A DNA stretch of 64,000 nucleotides from an uncultured Bacteroidales bacterium (GCA_946186495.1 CAMHNQ010000011.1:1-64000); one strand, 5' to 3'; positions 47,520 to 57,745 are shown, counted from the first letter of the stretch. Notes: generated by a model from the letters alone, not told the origin. A program made the numbers and translations.

Positions 47520-49367
47520 ATGACTGACGAAAAATTATTCACCGAATTCCCGCCGGTATCTACGGAACAGTGGGAAGCCACTATCAATAAAGACCTCAAA
47601 GGCGCCGATTACGAGAAAAAATTGGTATGGAAAACCGATGAGGGTTTCCAAGTCCGCCCGTATTATCGCGCTGAAAACTTGCAGGATTTGGACTATTTGA
47701 AGACCATGCCGAACGAGTTTCCCTATACCCGCGGTACGAAAGCGCGTGACAACCACTGGGACATCGTTCAGGAAGTCGAGGAGGGCGACCCGCAGAAAGC
47801 CAATGCCATCGCCGTGGATGCACTCAAGCGCGGCGCCACCTGTGTCGCTTTCAATGCCGCCAACATTGACAGCGAGGGTGCCTTGGTCGCACTTCTCAAC
47901 GGCATTGATCTCAATACTTGCGGTGTACAGTTCAACCACGTCAAAAGCTATCTGGACCTGATGAAACTTTTCATCAGTTATGTGGAAGCTCACGGTTTCG
48001 ACAAGGAAAAAGTACAAGGAAGCCTTAATTTTGACCCGTTGGTCTATCGGTTGAGGCACAACAAGTTCTGGCAATCAATGGAGGAGGATATGATGCAGGC
48101 TGTGACTCTGTTGGAAATGAATGGCTGCATGAAGAATTTCAAGGTCATCAATGTGAACGGCATCACGCTTCATAACGCAGGAGCCACAATCGTGCAAGAA
48201 CTCGCCTATACGCTTGCGTTGGCTAACGAGTATCTCGCTTTCTGTACGGAGAAGGGCATCAAGCCGGAAAAAGTTGCCTCCCGCATGCAACTTACGCTCT
48301 CTGTGGGTTCCAACTACTTCATGGAAATCGCCAAATTACGCGCCATCCGTCTGCTTTGGTCAACTATGGTGGCCCAATATAAACCAGAATGCGATTGCGC
48401 TTACAAAATCCATATCAATACAGTTGCCTCTACATGGAACAAAACAATTTACGACCCATATGTCAATATGCTCCGCAGCACGACTGAGGGCATGTCGGCT
48501 GTGATTGGCGGTTCCGATTCCATTTCGTTGCAACCGTTCGATGTGGCCTATAAGGAGTCTGACGAATTTTCCCGCCGAATCGCCCGCAACGTACAAGTAA
48601 TTCTCAAGGAAGAGGCTTTCATGGATCGTGTCGTGGATCCCGCCGCCGGTTCCTATTATGTGGAAAATCTCACCAATTCTATTGCCGAAAATGCTTGGAA
48701 ACTTTTCCAAAGTGTTGAACAACAAGGTGGGGCGCTTAAAGCTATCGAAGAAGGAACGATTCAGTCCTCCATTAGGGAAAGTTGTCAGAAGCGCGACATG
48801 AACATTGCCACTCGTCGTTACATTTTGTTGGGAACAAACCAATACCCGAACATCAATGAAACGATGGCCGACAAGATTGAACGGTTGAAGAAGGACGATT
48901 GCGAAGGGTTGACGACCTACCGGGGCGCCATGGCGTTCGAAGAGCTGCGGCTGGAGACCGAAAGGTATGCCAAAGACCACCATCGCCCGTCAGTATATTT
49001 GATGAAAGTCGGTAATTTGGCCATGCGCCAGGCACGTGCCGGTTTTATCACCAATTTCTTCGGTTGCGCCGGCTACCAGATTGTGGAGCCTGCCGGGTTT
49101 GCCACGGTGGAAGAGGGCGTGAAGGCCGCCGGGGAGGCAAAACCCGACCTTATTGTAGTGTGCAGTTCCGACGAGGAGTACGCCACACTCGGCGTGGAAG
49201 CTGCCAAACAGTGCAAAGCGCAGTTCCCCAGTACGCCGTTCCTCGTGGCCGGCAATCCTACAGAGTGCATCGATGCCCTTAAAGAGGCCGGTGCTGACGA
49301 TTTCATCCATGTGAGAGTCAATATCTTGGAGTCTTTGAGAAAATATAACCAATTGCTTTTGAAATAG
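47520..49367 (+). CDS. mutA: Methylmalonyl-CoA mutase small subunit
   Basis: LFTEFPPVSTEQWEATINKDLKGADYEKKLVWKTDEGFQVRPYYR...; TATCTTTG at 47490. Confidence 0.92.
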   Translation: MTDEKLFTEFPPVSTEQWEATINKDLKGADYEKKLVWKTDEGFQVRPYYRAENLQDLDYLKTMPNEFPYTRGTKARDNHWDIVQEVEEGDPQKANAIAVDALKRGATCVAFNAANIDSEGALVALLNGIDLNTCGVQFNHVKSYLDLMKLFISYVEAHGFDKEKVQGSLNFDPLVYRLRHNKFWQSMEEDMMQAVTLLEMNGCMKNFKVINVNGITLHNAGATIVQELAYTLALANEYLAFCTEKGIKPEKVASRMQLTLSVGSNYFMEIAKLRAIRLLWSTMVAQYKPECDCAYKIHINTVASTWNKTIYDPYVNMLRSTTEGMSAVIGGSDSISLQPFDVAYKESDEFSRRIARNVQVILKEEAFMDRVVDPAAGSYYVENLTNSIAENAWKLFQSVEQQGGALKAIEEGTIQSSIRESCQKRDMNIATRRYILLGTNQYPNINETMADKIERLKKDDCEGLTTYRGAMAFEELRLETERYAKDHHRPSVYLMKVGNLAMRQARAGFITNFFGCAGYQIVEPAGFATVEEGVKAAGEAKPDLIVVCSSDEEYATLGVEAAKQCKAQFPSTPFLVAGNPTECIDALKEAGADDFIHVRVNILESLRKYNQLLLK

Positions 49368-49410
49368 CATGGCATGACGGCACAATAATCCGTGTTTACG
49401 GATTTATGCG

Positions 49411-49441
49411 ATCCCCTACCGTCCCGGTGGGGGATTTTTTT
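49411..49441 (+). terminator. Rho-independent terminator after mutA
   Basis: ATCCCCTACCGTCCCGGTGGGGGATTTTTTT. Confidence 0.8.
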
Positions 49442-49448
49442 ATCTTTG
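49441..49448 (+). promoter_or_regulatory. -7 box TATCTTTG of BtuF-like gene
   Basis: Abuts the terminator T tract. Confidence 0.6.
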
Positions 49449-49474
49449 CCGCCTTGATTCCAAAACAGAATAGT

Positions 49475-50377
49475 ATGCGAAAGGTAATTTTTTTTGTCAC
49501 TGTCTTTGTAAGTGTTTCGTTGTTGCTGGTGGCCTGTCATTCTCCTGAAACCACCTCGAAGGAAGCATTCTTCACATGGGAAGATTCCTACCACCGGCCT
49601 GTGCAACTGGATACCGCCCCTCGTCGCATCGTCTCCATCTCACCGGCCATCACCGAGGTGATGTTCTTGGTAGGGGCGCAGGAAAAACTGGTGGGCATTT
49701 CCGACTTTTGCAAATATCCTCCAGAGACGGAGAGGATTACCAAAATCGGGGGAATGCACAACATCAATTTCGAGACCTTGTTGTCTCTGCATCCCGATGT
49801 GGTGCTGATTGGTTCCATGGTTTCGCAAAAGGATGTGGAGACCATAGAAAAGATGGGGGTGCCAGTGGTTTGCATTGTGGAAGAGTCCTCACTGGAGGGC
49901 ATGGCGGAGATGATGGAAGTGATAGGGCGGATTACGCAATGCGAGGACAAGGGAAATGCGGAGGCGGAAAAATGGAGGGCGAAGATAGCCGCCCGAAAAG
50001 CCAGTGCGCCCAACCCCGAAGAACGCAAATGTGTCTATTATGTGGTAGGATTTGGGGATGGGGGTGATTTCACCGCCCCGAAAAACACGCATATCCAAGA
50101 AATAATCGAACTGGCGGGTGCCTGGAACGCAGGCGATTCACTGACGGGCTGGAATATAAGCCGGGAATATCTTTTCAAGGTGGATCCCGACATCATCCTT
50201 GTGCGCCGGGAGGATTATGATGCGTTTGTCTCCCGTTATCCTTACACTTTATTGAATGCGGTGAAAAACAACCACGTCTATCCTATCGAGAGCGGATGGA
50301 TAGACGTGGTGTCTCTGCGTAACATGCAGGCGGTGGACTATATCCGTGAAATTTGCGGCGTAAGGAAAGAGTCTTAG
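49475..50377 (+). CDS. BtuF/FepB-like ABC transporter substrate-binding lipoprotein
   Basis: Lipobox LLLVAC; RRIVSISPAITEVMFLVGAQEKLVGISDFCKYP...INFETLLSLHPDVVL. Confidence 0.85.
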   Translation: MRKVIFFVTVFVSVSLLLVACHSPETTSKEAFFTWEDSYHRPVQLDTAPRRIVSISPAITEVMFLVGAQEKLVGISDFCKYPPETERITKIGGMHNINFETLLSLHPDVVLIGSMVSQKDVETIEKMGVPVVCIVEESSLEGMAEMMEVIGRITQCEDKGNAEAEKWRAKIAARKASAPNPEERKCVYYVVGFGDGGDFTAPKNTHIQEIIELAGAWNAGDSLTGWNISREYLFKVDPDIILVRREDYDAFVSRYPYTLLNAVKNNHVYPIESGWIDVVSLRNMQAVDYIREICGVRKES

Positions 50378-51630
50378 GGACGGGTTCTTTCATCCATGAT
50401 GACTTTTTCGGCTTTCTCTATTTCGCGTTGAAGTCTGTCGGGCAGTTCACCCTCCATGCATTGGTGGCATTTCATGTCCAAGGTATACATGCGGCCAATG
50501 CAGTAGTTGGAGTGTTTGCAGCCGCTGCGTGTCAGTTCGCCGGTGTGAAGCTTGTTGACGAAGTCAGTGTCGTGGACGAGGGCGCGGGCCATCTGGAAAG
50601 CCACGAAACCAGAGTCAAGGACTTTTTCCATATCCGCCTTGTCAACCATGCCGCCCACGTAGATCAGCGGCATTTTCACGGTTTGGCGGAACTTCATGGC
50701 GGTGTCGTAGAAGTATGCGTCTTTGTAAGGGACGGTGGGGATGACCAGGCGACCTCCGATGTGCAGTCCGAACTTGAGCCACCAGAACTTTTTCATGTTC
50801 ATGTAGTAGGCGAGGGTTTTGAGGGGCATGGCACCGCGCATCACCTCCATGGGAGCCTTGCTGACAAAGCCGGCGGTGAGAACGAGTGCGTGAACGCCCA
50901 GACGTTCCAGTTCCTGTGCCACCTTTAGGCATTCATCCACTTTCATGCCACTGCGGAATCCGTCATACATATTGGTTTTCACTACGATGGCCATATCGTC
51001 CTTGGCTTCCTCCATGACGCGGGTGATGATTCGGCGCATGAAACGCATCCTGTTGTCAAGAGATCCGCCGTACTCGTCGCGACGGTGATTGGTGTAGGGG
51101 GAGAGAAACTGGCTGATGAGGTAACCGTGTCCGGCGTGGACCTCGATGCAGTCGAAACCGGCGCGGCGGCACAAATCTACGGCTTTCCCGAAGTCGTCCA
51201 CAATCTGGTCGATGTCATGGAGGGTCATCTTGCGGGTGAATGTCGGGGAGTAGAGGTTGAAACGTCCGGACGGGGAGAGCGGTTTTTCACCGCAGGTGGC
51301 GCGGTGGGTCATGTTGCCGCAGTGTCCAATCTGGATGGAGGCTTTTGCACCTTCCGCATGGATGGAGTCTGTCAGCTTCTTCAGCTCCGGCACAATCTCC
51401 TCTCGCAGCCAGAGTTGTCCTTCAAAAGAGAGACCGCTGCGGCTTACAGACGCGTAGGCTACCGTCGTCATGCCGATGCCCCCGTGTGCCACTGCGGTAT
51501 GGTAGTTGAGCAGCTGCTCGGATGGGCGGTTTCCGTGCGCCATGTTTTCAAAGGCAGCCGAACGTATCGTTCTGTTCCTTAAAGTGATAGGTCCTATTTG
51601 ACAGGGCGTGAAAATAGGGGATTCAATCAT
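50374..51630 (-). CDS. NADH:flavin oxidoreductase (Old Yellow Enzyme family)
   Basis: FTPCQIGPITLRNRTIRSAAFE...DFGKAVDLCRRAGFDCIEVHAGHGYLISQFLSPYTNHRRDEYGGSLDNRMRF. Confidence 0.93.
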   Translation of the reverse strand: MIESPIFTPCQIGPITLRNRTIRSAAFENMAHGNRPSEQLLNYHTAVAHGGIGMTTVAYASVSRSGLSFEGQLWLREEIVPELKKLTDSIHAEGAKASIQIGHCGNMTHRATCGEKPLSPSGRFNLYSPTFTRKMTLHDIDQIVDDFGKAVDLCRRAGFDCIEVHAGHGYLISQFLSPYTNHRRDEYGGSLDNRMRFMRRIITRVMEEAKDDMAIVVKTNMYDGFRSGMKVDECLKVAQELERLGVHALVLTAGFVSKAPMEVMRGAMPLKTLAYYMNMKKFWWLKFGLHIGGRLVIPTVPYKDAYFYDTAMKFRQTVKMPLIYVGGMVDKADMEKVLDSGFVAFQMARALVHDTDFVNKLHTGELTRSGCKHSNYCIGRMYTLDMKCHQCMEGELPDRLQREIEKAEKVIMDERTRP

Positions 51631-51663
51631 AGGTGTGGGATTTAAAGATAAAAGATTATAAGG

Positions 51664-52215
51664 TTAGAAACGGTAACGGACACCAATGGCGATGTTCAGG
51701 AGGTTGGAGGTGAGGTCGCCTTGCCGAAGACCGAACATGTTGACCATCGGGCGCCAGTCGAGGCTCAAATTCAGTGGAATGCTGAAATCGTATTCCAGAC
51801 CGATTTGCGCACCGATAGGCAATCCCAAGCGTCTGTAAGTGGTCAGCACTCCTTGTCTGTTATAGCGGGGGAGATCAAAGAATTCGCCATAGCCCCAGCT
51901 CACGCCAGCACTTGCGCCAAGATACAGGAAAAGGCCGTCGGTGATGCTTTCTAACCAATCGTAGGAAAGAACAATTTGCGCACGGCCGTAATGGTAAACG
52001 ACCGGAACCTTCATCCCATTCTCGTCAACAATCAATGCTTTTTGATAGATAAAGGGGGACAAACCGGCATCCACTTCTAACATGCTGGAAGTCAGCTCAT
52101 GTTGGTAAGATACTTCCATGTTGTAGCCCAAGCGGCCACCGATGGCACGGGGTTGCGCTATGGCTATTCCGGCCGTGAACACGACCATTGCGATGAGTAT
52201 TAGTTTTTTTTTCAT
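51664..52215 (-). CDS. Outer membrane beta-barrel protein
   Basis: Signal peptide, IGGRLGYNMEVSYQHEL, C-terminal YRF. Confidence 0.7.
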   Translation of the reverse strand: MKKKLILIAMVVFTAGIAIAQPRAIGGRLGYNMEVSYQHELTSSMLEVDAGLSPFIYQKALIVDENGMKVPVVYHYGRAQIVLSYDWLESITDGLFLYLGASAGVSWGYGEFFDLPRYNRQGVLTTYRRLGLPIGAQIGLEYDFSIPLNLSLDWRPMVNMFGLRQGDLTSNLLNIAIGVRYRF

Positions 52216-52245
52216 GACATTATAGATTTTTTCAACTTTTGGTGT

Positions 52246-53019
52246 TCAATTAAAAAAGATGCGCATGGCGTTTTCGGAAGTTCGTTCCATGACCTCTTTG
52301 ACGGATACATTGAGGATTTCCGCAATTTTTCGGGCTATGAGCGGGATATAGCTGCTTTCGTTAGGGGTGCCCCGATGCGGGGTGGGGGCGAGGTAAGGAG
52401 CGTCGGTCTCAAGCACGATATGTTCCAGTCCGATTTGAGGAACAAGTTCTTGAAGTTTGCTGTTTTTGAAAGTCACAATGCCGCCGATTCCAATGGCAAA
52501 GCCGTGTTTGGCAGCCCATTCCGCTTCCTGGATTCCGCCAGAGAAGCAGTGCAACACTCCTCGAAGGGATCCTGTGGCATATTGGCTCAGGATGGGGATG
52601 GCCTCGCTGTAGCCGTTTCGGATGTGAAGGGAAAGCGGCAACTTGCGGTCGTGCGCCCAATTCAACTGGCGCTGGAAAACAATTTGTTGCTCCTGTTCAA
52701 AATCCCGGTCGTGGTAGTAGTCGAGACCGATTTCGCCAATGCCAACAATATTGCGGTCCTCGATATGGCTTTCTAATTCCGCCAGTTGCTCTTCATAGTC
52801 TTCCTTGACGTCAGAGGGGTGCAGTCCAATCAGTCCGTACACGTTTTCGGGGAACATCTCCACGGCTTCGGCAATCATAGGGGGTGTTTGAACATCCACA
52901 CAGGCGAGGAGTACTTTCTCAACGTGTGCGTCTACGGCCCGTTGGATTACCTCCCGAAGGTTTTCCGGATAGTATTCGCGGTATAGATGAGCATGCGTGT
53001 CAATGTAGTAGTTTGCCAT
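52246..53019 (-). CDS. TatD family DNase
   Basis: YIDTHAHLY...VGIGEIGLDYY...ETDAPYLAPTPHRG. Confidence 0.95.
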   Translation of the reverse strand: MANYYIDTHAHLYREYYPENLREVIQRAVDAHVEKVLLACVDVQTPPMIAEAVEMFPENVYGLIGLHPSDVKEDYEEQLAELESHIEDRNIVGIGEIGLDYYHDRDFEQEQQIVFQRQLNWAHDRKLPLSLHIRNGYSEAIPILSQYATGSLRGVLHCFSGGIQEAEWAAKHGFAIGIGGIVTFKNSKLQELVPQIGLEHIVLETDAPYLAPTPHRGTPNESSYIPLIARKIAEILNVSVKEVMERTSENAMRIFFN

Positions 53020-53030
53020 TTCTTTTCTGT

Positions 53031-54404
53031 TTATTCATTGTTCTGTATTGAGAATACATTGCGTTGGTTAAATAGAAGGATGGCGGCCAGGGCGGCACCG
53101 AGGAAGTCGGAAATGGTCAGGGAAATCCAGACGCCATGGAGACCGTCCAGTCCGGTTGCCATGAAAATCTTCGGGACGATGATGCTCATTGGGACGAGGA
53201 ATATGACTTGCCGGGATAGGCTGGTGACAATGGCTACCCATGGTTTGTCGATGGATTGGAAGAAGTTGGAGTTGACAATGGTGAATCCGATGAGGGGGAA
53301 CATGACCATGCTGTAGCGTAGGGCCACACGTCCGATTTCAATCATGTGGGAGTCCGTGGTGAACACGCGCATCATGAGTCCGGGAATAAGGCAGCCGACC
53401 ACGCTTCCGAAGAGTCCAACGGCCACGCAGGTCCACATGGTTAGGCCATAGACATGTTTCAGACGATGTGAGAGTCCGGCGCCGTAATTGTAGCCGGCAA
53501 TGGGTTGCATGCCTTGACAAACTCCTATGATTATGAGAACCAAGAAGTTCCCATAGGTATTGCAAATGCCGTAAGCCCCCACGGCGTAGTCGCCACCATA
53601 TTTCAGCAACTGGGAGTTCAAGATGGCAACCACGCCGGCGGCAGCCAAGTTCATCAGAAACGGGCTCATGCCAATCAGCGTGATATTCTTGAAAATGTAC
53701 CCTTTCAGTTTCCAAGCGTGTGACTTGAAGCGGATGAATGAGGTCGGTTGCACGAAATGCAGGATGGAGACCACCGCCATCACGAAGATGGAAATAGTGG
53801 AGGCGATGGCCGCGCCTTTGATGCCCATGTCAAGCGCGAAGATGAAGATGGGGTCAAGGATGATGTTCAGAATGGCCCCCCCGGCTTGAATAAGCATGGA
53901 TTTGGTGGGGTATCCTGATGCGCGTATTAATCCGGTAAGGTTGAATGTCAGCGTGATCAGGAACATGCCAGGCAGGATATAAATCATGTACTCGCGCGCG
54001 TAGGATACTGTTTCCGGTGTCGCGCCGAACATCATGAGAATTTTGTCCATGAAAAGGTAGCAGAATATCAGGACAATCCCGCTGAGCATAATGGTGTACA
54101 CAAAGCTGTTGCCTAAAATGTTCTCCGCCCATTCTTTGTCTTTTTTGCCTAAGACAATGGACATGCGGGCTGCCGAACCCACGCCGATCAGAGATCCGAA
54201 GGCATGGATGATGTTCATCAGGGGAAAAGTGATAGCCAGGCCGGCGATGGCCAATGCTCCGACGCCGTGTCCGATGAAAACACGATCTACAATATTGTAC
54301 ACGGAAGCGATAATCTGGCTGATTACCGCAGGCAGGGCGTAAATCCACAACAATTGTCCGATATCTTTTGTGGCGAGTTCTTGGGTTCTATCTATGCTTT
54401 CCAA
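53031..54404 (-). CDS. MATE family efflux transporter
   Basis: LLWIYALPAVISQIIASVYNIVDRVFIGHGVGALAIAGLAITFP; start codon uncertain (TTG proposed). Confidence 0.92.
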   Translation of the reverse strand: MESIDRTQELATKDIGQLLWIYALPAVISQIIASVYNIVDRVFIGHGVGALAIAGLAITFPLMNIIHAFGSLIGVGSAARMSIVLGKKDKEWAENILGNSFVYTIMLSGIVLIFCYLFMDKILMMFGATPETVSYAREYMIYILPGMFLITLTFNLTGLIRASGYPTKSMLIQAGGAILNIILDPIFIFALDMGIKGAAIASTISIFVMAVVSILHFVQPTSFIRFKSHAWKLKGYIFKNITLIGMSPFLMNLAAAGVVAILNSQLLKYGGDYAVGAYGICNTYGNFLVLIIIGVCQGMQPIAGYNYGAGLSHRLKHVYGLTMWTCVAVGLFGSVVGCLIPGLMMRVFTTDSHMIEIGRVALRYSMVMFPLIGFTIVNSNFFQSIDKPWVAIVTSLSRQVIFLVPMSIIVPKIFMATGLDGLHGVWISLTISDFLGAALAAILLFNQRNVFSIQNNE

Positions 54405-54470
54405 TGTTCTATGTTTAAGACCGCGAAAATACACTTTTTTTGTATTCTCTTTTTTTGAATTGAAAGCCAA

Positions 54471-54503
54471 AAAAAGAGGCGCGTGGTTCTGCGCCTCTTT
54501 TTT
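54471..54503 (-). terminator. Rho-independent (bidirectional) terminator
   Basis: AAAAAGAGGCGC-GTGGTTCT-GCGCCTCTTTTTT. Confidence 0.85.
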
Positions 54504-54519
54504 AAAGCTCGTTAGGACA

Positions 54520-55917
54520 TTATTTTCCGATGACGGCAGCTAATTCTTCCACCCGTTTCGGCAAGTGCGGCCCCAACACCCGGTGGCCGTTTTCTGTAAT
54601 CAACAGGTCATCTTCTATGCGTATGCCGCCGAAGTCGCGGTACTTCTCCACCACATCGTAGTTGATGAACTGCTCGAACTTGCGCTCTTTCTTCCAAATG
54701 TCGATGAGGTGCGGGATAAAGTATATACCCGGTTCGATGGAGACCACGAAGCCCGGTTTCAGCTCGCGGGCCATGCGCAGCGAAGCCCATCCGAAAATCT
54801 TGCTCGGGCGGACAGTGTCGTCATAGCCGACATAAATCTGGCCCAAACCTTCCATGTCGTGCACATCGAGACCGATCTGGTGGCCCAAACCGTGCACCAT
54901 GAACAGGGCGTGCGCACCTAACTCCACAGCCTCTTTCACATCGCCCTTCATCAGTCCCAGATCCTTCAGTCCCTGAGCGATAACTTCGCAGGAAAGTCGG
55001 TGAAGCTCCTTGTTGTACATGCCCGGGCGTGCTGCATCGATGGCATCCAAGTTGGCCTTCAGCACGATTTCGTAGATTTCCTGCTGTTTCTGTGTGAACT
55101 TGCCGTTCACGGGCATGGTGCGCGTGTAGTCGGAGCAGTAGTTCATCAGACCTTCCGCGCCGGCATCCATCAGAAGCATGTTGCCAGCTTTCAGAATGCC
55201 GTTGTGCAGATGGTTGTGCAGCGTCTCGCCGTGCTGGGAGAGGATGACCGGGAAGGAGATGCCGTTGCCGAACGACAGGGCAATGCCCTCGGCCAGACCG
55301 GCCAGCTCGCGTTCAGACTCACCCTCCACGCAGCGGCGCATCACGGCGGTGTGCATCTTCACGCCGATTTCGCAGGCCTTGTCCATCTCGTCGATTTCGC
55401 ACTGCTCTTTCGCGGAACGGAGGTTCACGATGCCCATGATAAGGTCCAGCGAAGCCGCCTCGCGAATGTGGTTGACGTCCACGCCAGTGAGGTTGGCCAT
55501 CAGGATTTGGTTGTCTCCGCGATATTGCGGGGTGAAATGGACCTTGCGGCCCTGCGCCTGCGCCTGCTGGATGAACTCGGCCAGTTGCGCGAACGGGCGG
55601 GTCTCCGTAACGCCCACTTTTTCGGCCAAGGAGGCAATCGTTGGCTGGTCGCCCATCCAGATGATGTCGTCGATGGTGAAGTCATTGCCGAAAATGATGG
55701 ACTGGTGCGCATCGAAGTCGATGACGGCGGCAATGTCGGCAATGGAAAGTCCGAAGAAATATAGGAAATCGCTGTCCTGACGGAAGTTGTAGGTGTTGTC
55801 GGGATAGTTCATCGGGGCCTCGTGGTTGCCCAAAAACACAGCGATACCGCTCTTGACGGCTGCGGTCAATCTTTCTCTTCGGTTCTGATAAACTTGGGGT
55901 TCGAATAAGGGGTTCAT
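54520..55917 (-). CDS. Aminopeptidase P family (M24) protein
   Basis: MLLMDAGAEGLMNYCSDYTRTMPVNGKF...GLGHQIGLDVHD...VSIEPGIYF. Confidence 0.93.
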   Translation of the reverse strand: MNPLFEPQVYQNRRERLTAAVKSGIAVFLGNHEAPMNYPDNTYNFRQDSDFLYFFGLSIADIAAVIDFDAHQSIIFGNDFTIDDIIWMGDQPTIASLAEKVGVTETRPFAQLAEFIQQAQAQGRKVHFTPQYRGDNQILMANLTGVDVNHIREAASLDLIMGIVNLRSAKEQCEIDEMDKACEIGVKMHTAVMRRCVEGESERELAGLAEGIALSFGNGISFPVILSQHGETLHNHLHNGILKAGNMLLMDAGAEGLMNYCSDYTRTMPVNGKFTQKQQEIYEIVLKANLDAIDAARPGMYNKELHRLSCEVIAQGLKDLGLMKGDVKEAVELGAHALFMVHGLGHQIGLDVHDMEGLGQIYVGYDDTVRPSKIFGWASLRMARELKPGFVVSIEPGIYFIPHLIDIWKKERKFEQFINYDVVEKYRDFGGIRIEDDLLITENGHRVLGPHLPKRVEELAAVIGK

Positions 55918-55953
55918 ATTGTTTAATATTTATTGTTTGTTCGAAAATTGGCT

Positions 55954-56442
55954 TTAATCTTTATTAAAAGAATATCGTTTCTGTTTTACCCATTTGATTT
56001 TATGAATGCCATCTGCAATTTTTTTGCATCCAAATAATATTGCTGGAGTGAACCTCTTTCCATATAATGGTGAAATCAATATGGTGCCTATACCTTCCAT
56101 GATATTTAAACGTCCCTCTTTTTGACGTTCTTTAGCAATGGCATCGATGTGATATTGTGTGGAAATAGCGATCATATTGCAAGCATCAGCGTTTGTAACT
56201 TCAAATGCATTGAGAAATTCCTTCACTTCGTCTTCTTTTTTTTCTTTTACAATGAACATATAATTAATAAAATCGTACACCTTTTGCTCAGATCCTTCCT
56301 GCCGTTTCCAATAGTTGTCAAGAATATTTTTTATAGATGATTTAGTATAGGAATCGCCGAAATAAGGACAGCGCTCTTTTCTGAAATCCTTTTTTCTTTT
56401 ACATCTGTTCTGATATTCACAACGATAGCACTGTTCTCTCAT
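55954..56442 (-). CDS. Hypothetical cysteine-motif protein
   Basis: MREQCYRCEYQNRCKRKKDFRKERCPYFGDSYTKSSIKNILDNYW. Confidence 0.55.
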   Translation of the reverse strand: MREQCYRCEYQNRCKRKKDFRKERCPYFGDSYTKSSIKNILDNYWKRQEGSEQKVYDFINYMFIVKEKKEDEVKEFLNAFEVTNADACNMIAISTQYHIDAIAKERQKEGRLNIMEGIGTILISPLYGKRFTPAILFGCKKIADGIHKIKWVKQKRYSFNKD

Positions 56443-56446
56443 GGGT

Positions 56447-56481
56447 CCAAAGTCAAAGTTCAAAGTTCAAAGTTCATAGTC
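56447..56481. repeat. Heptanucleotide tandem repeat (CAAAGTT)n
   Basis: CCAAAGT CAAAGTT CAAAGTT CAAAGTT CATAGTC in the intergenic gap. Confidence 0.9.
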
Positions 56482-57745
56482 AATGATTCCGAATGTAGTT
56501 AATGGCAGCATCCAATTGCGGTTTGAAGTCGCCGTTGTAGTCTTTGCGGAGGACGATTTCGTCGGGGGTGTGCCCGATGCCTTCCCACACCTTGCCGCCG
56601 ATTTGCGCCTCAAAGGTGGAAGTATAGACATAGTGACCTTCCGACAGGTCCGAAGTCCCGAACGGTCCGCCGTAGTTGAGGTCAATGCGGTTGGCGCCCT
56701 GCAACGGGCCGGTGCCGCCGTGCGTGCGCTCGCCGATGGTGTGCGCGGTAGGTAGCACAGCCTTGATGATCATCGGTTCGATTTCGCCCATGCTCACCGA
56801 GTGAATGTCACAGAGAATCACGTATGGGATGTTCTCCGCCGTGATGTCGCGGTGGTATCTCTTGTTCGGATCTATGAAATAAGGTGTCCATACGGAGTAC
56901 TCGTAGCGGCCTGGACCTTCCTTGTAGCGGGTTTTCATGATCTCAGTCCGTTCGTTGAGGTAGTTGCCGACCAGGTAGTCGAGGTCGTCCTGGTAGCCGC
57001 CGCGGTTGCAGCGGTTGTCGAGGATGAAACCGGCAAGCTCGTTACGTGGCGTTTCCACGATGGCCCGGAAATAGTGGTCCAGCAACTGTGCTCCTTCCTC
57101 GTTCTGTAGCATCACCGGCGTAATAGCGGCCGATGACTGCCACAGGTAGGGAATCTTCCGCCCGTCTGGGAGCTTGAAGAGGATATAATGGTAAGTGATA
57201 AACATCCCTAATTCGGGCGCATACGCCAAGCATGACTCGTGAGTTTCTACAGTATATTGATTTTCAATATTTTGCAGGAAATTCTGGATTCCTTGGTTTT
57301 CGTCGCCGGCCGGCTCGTAATAGTAGTCGCGGGTGGGAAGTTCCAGACTCGAAGGACGGATAACAATGTAAGAATTAGAATCGTTGGGAGCTGGATGGAG
57401 ATTTCTCACCCGGAAAACCAAATGGTGGTCAACCAAACCGCCCACGATTTTGGTGTAAAGCTGTTCCAACTCCTCCGTTTTCACATAACCAACCTGCTCG
57501 TACTTTTTGTCAAGTTCATGGAAGGCAGGATAAAAACGGTCATACATCGCGTCCCAATCCGTGGTATCGACATCCCAAAAGACGTAGCCCGTGCTGAGGG
57601 CTTTCCACAGGTAGTCGAACTGTTCGGCGTAGGTGCTGTAGGCTAACTCGCCGTTCTCCCCGATATAGGGCATGTAGTCGGCTTGTTTGCGGCAGGAGGC
57701 GCCTATCAGGGCTATTATTGCTGCTATTGTGATGACTTTTTTCAT
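56480..57745 (-). CDS. S41 family peptidase lipoprotein
   Basis: Lipobox ALIGASC; FILDNRCNRGGYQDDLDYLVG; ILCDIHSVSMGEIEPM; VWEGIGHTPDEIV. Confidence 0.88.
   Translation of the reverse strand: MKKVITIAAIIALIGASCRKQADYMPYIGENGELAYSTYAEQFDYLWKALSTGYVFWDVDTTDWDAMYDRFYPAFHELDKKYEQVGYVKTEELEQLYTKIVGGLVDHHLVFRVRNLHPAPNDSNSYIVIRPSSLELPTRDYYYEPAGDENQGIQNFLQNIENQYTVETHESCLAYAPELGMFITYHYILFKLPDGRKIPYLWQSSAAITPVMLQNEEGAQLLDHYFRAIVETPRNELAGFILDNRCNRGGYQDDLDYLVGNYLNERTEIMKTRYKEGPGRYEYSVWTPYFIDPNKRYHRDITAENIPYVILCDIHSVSMGEIEPMIIKAVLPTAHTIGERTHGGTGPLQGANRIDLNYGGPFGTSDLSEGHYVYTSTFEAQIGGKVWEGIGHTPDEIVLRKDYNGDFKPQLDAAINYIRNH

Noticed and set aside
55000-55764. 254-aa and 200-aa ORFs on + strand
   Set aside because: Antisense to the M24 aminopeptidase; no start context or family similarity.
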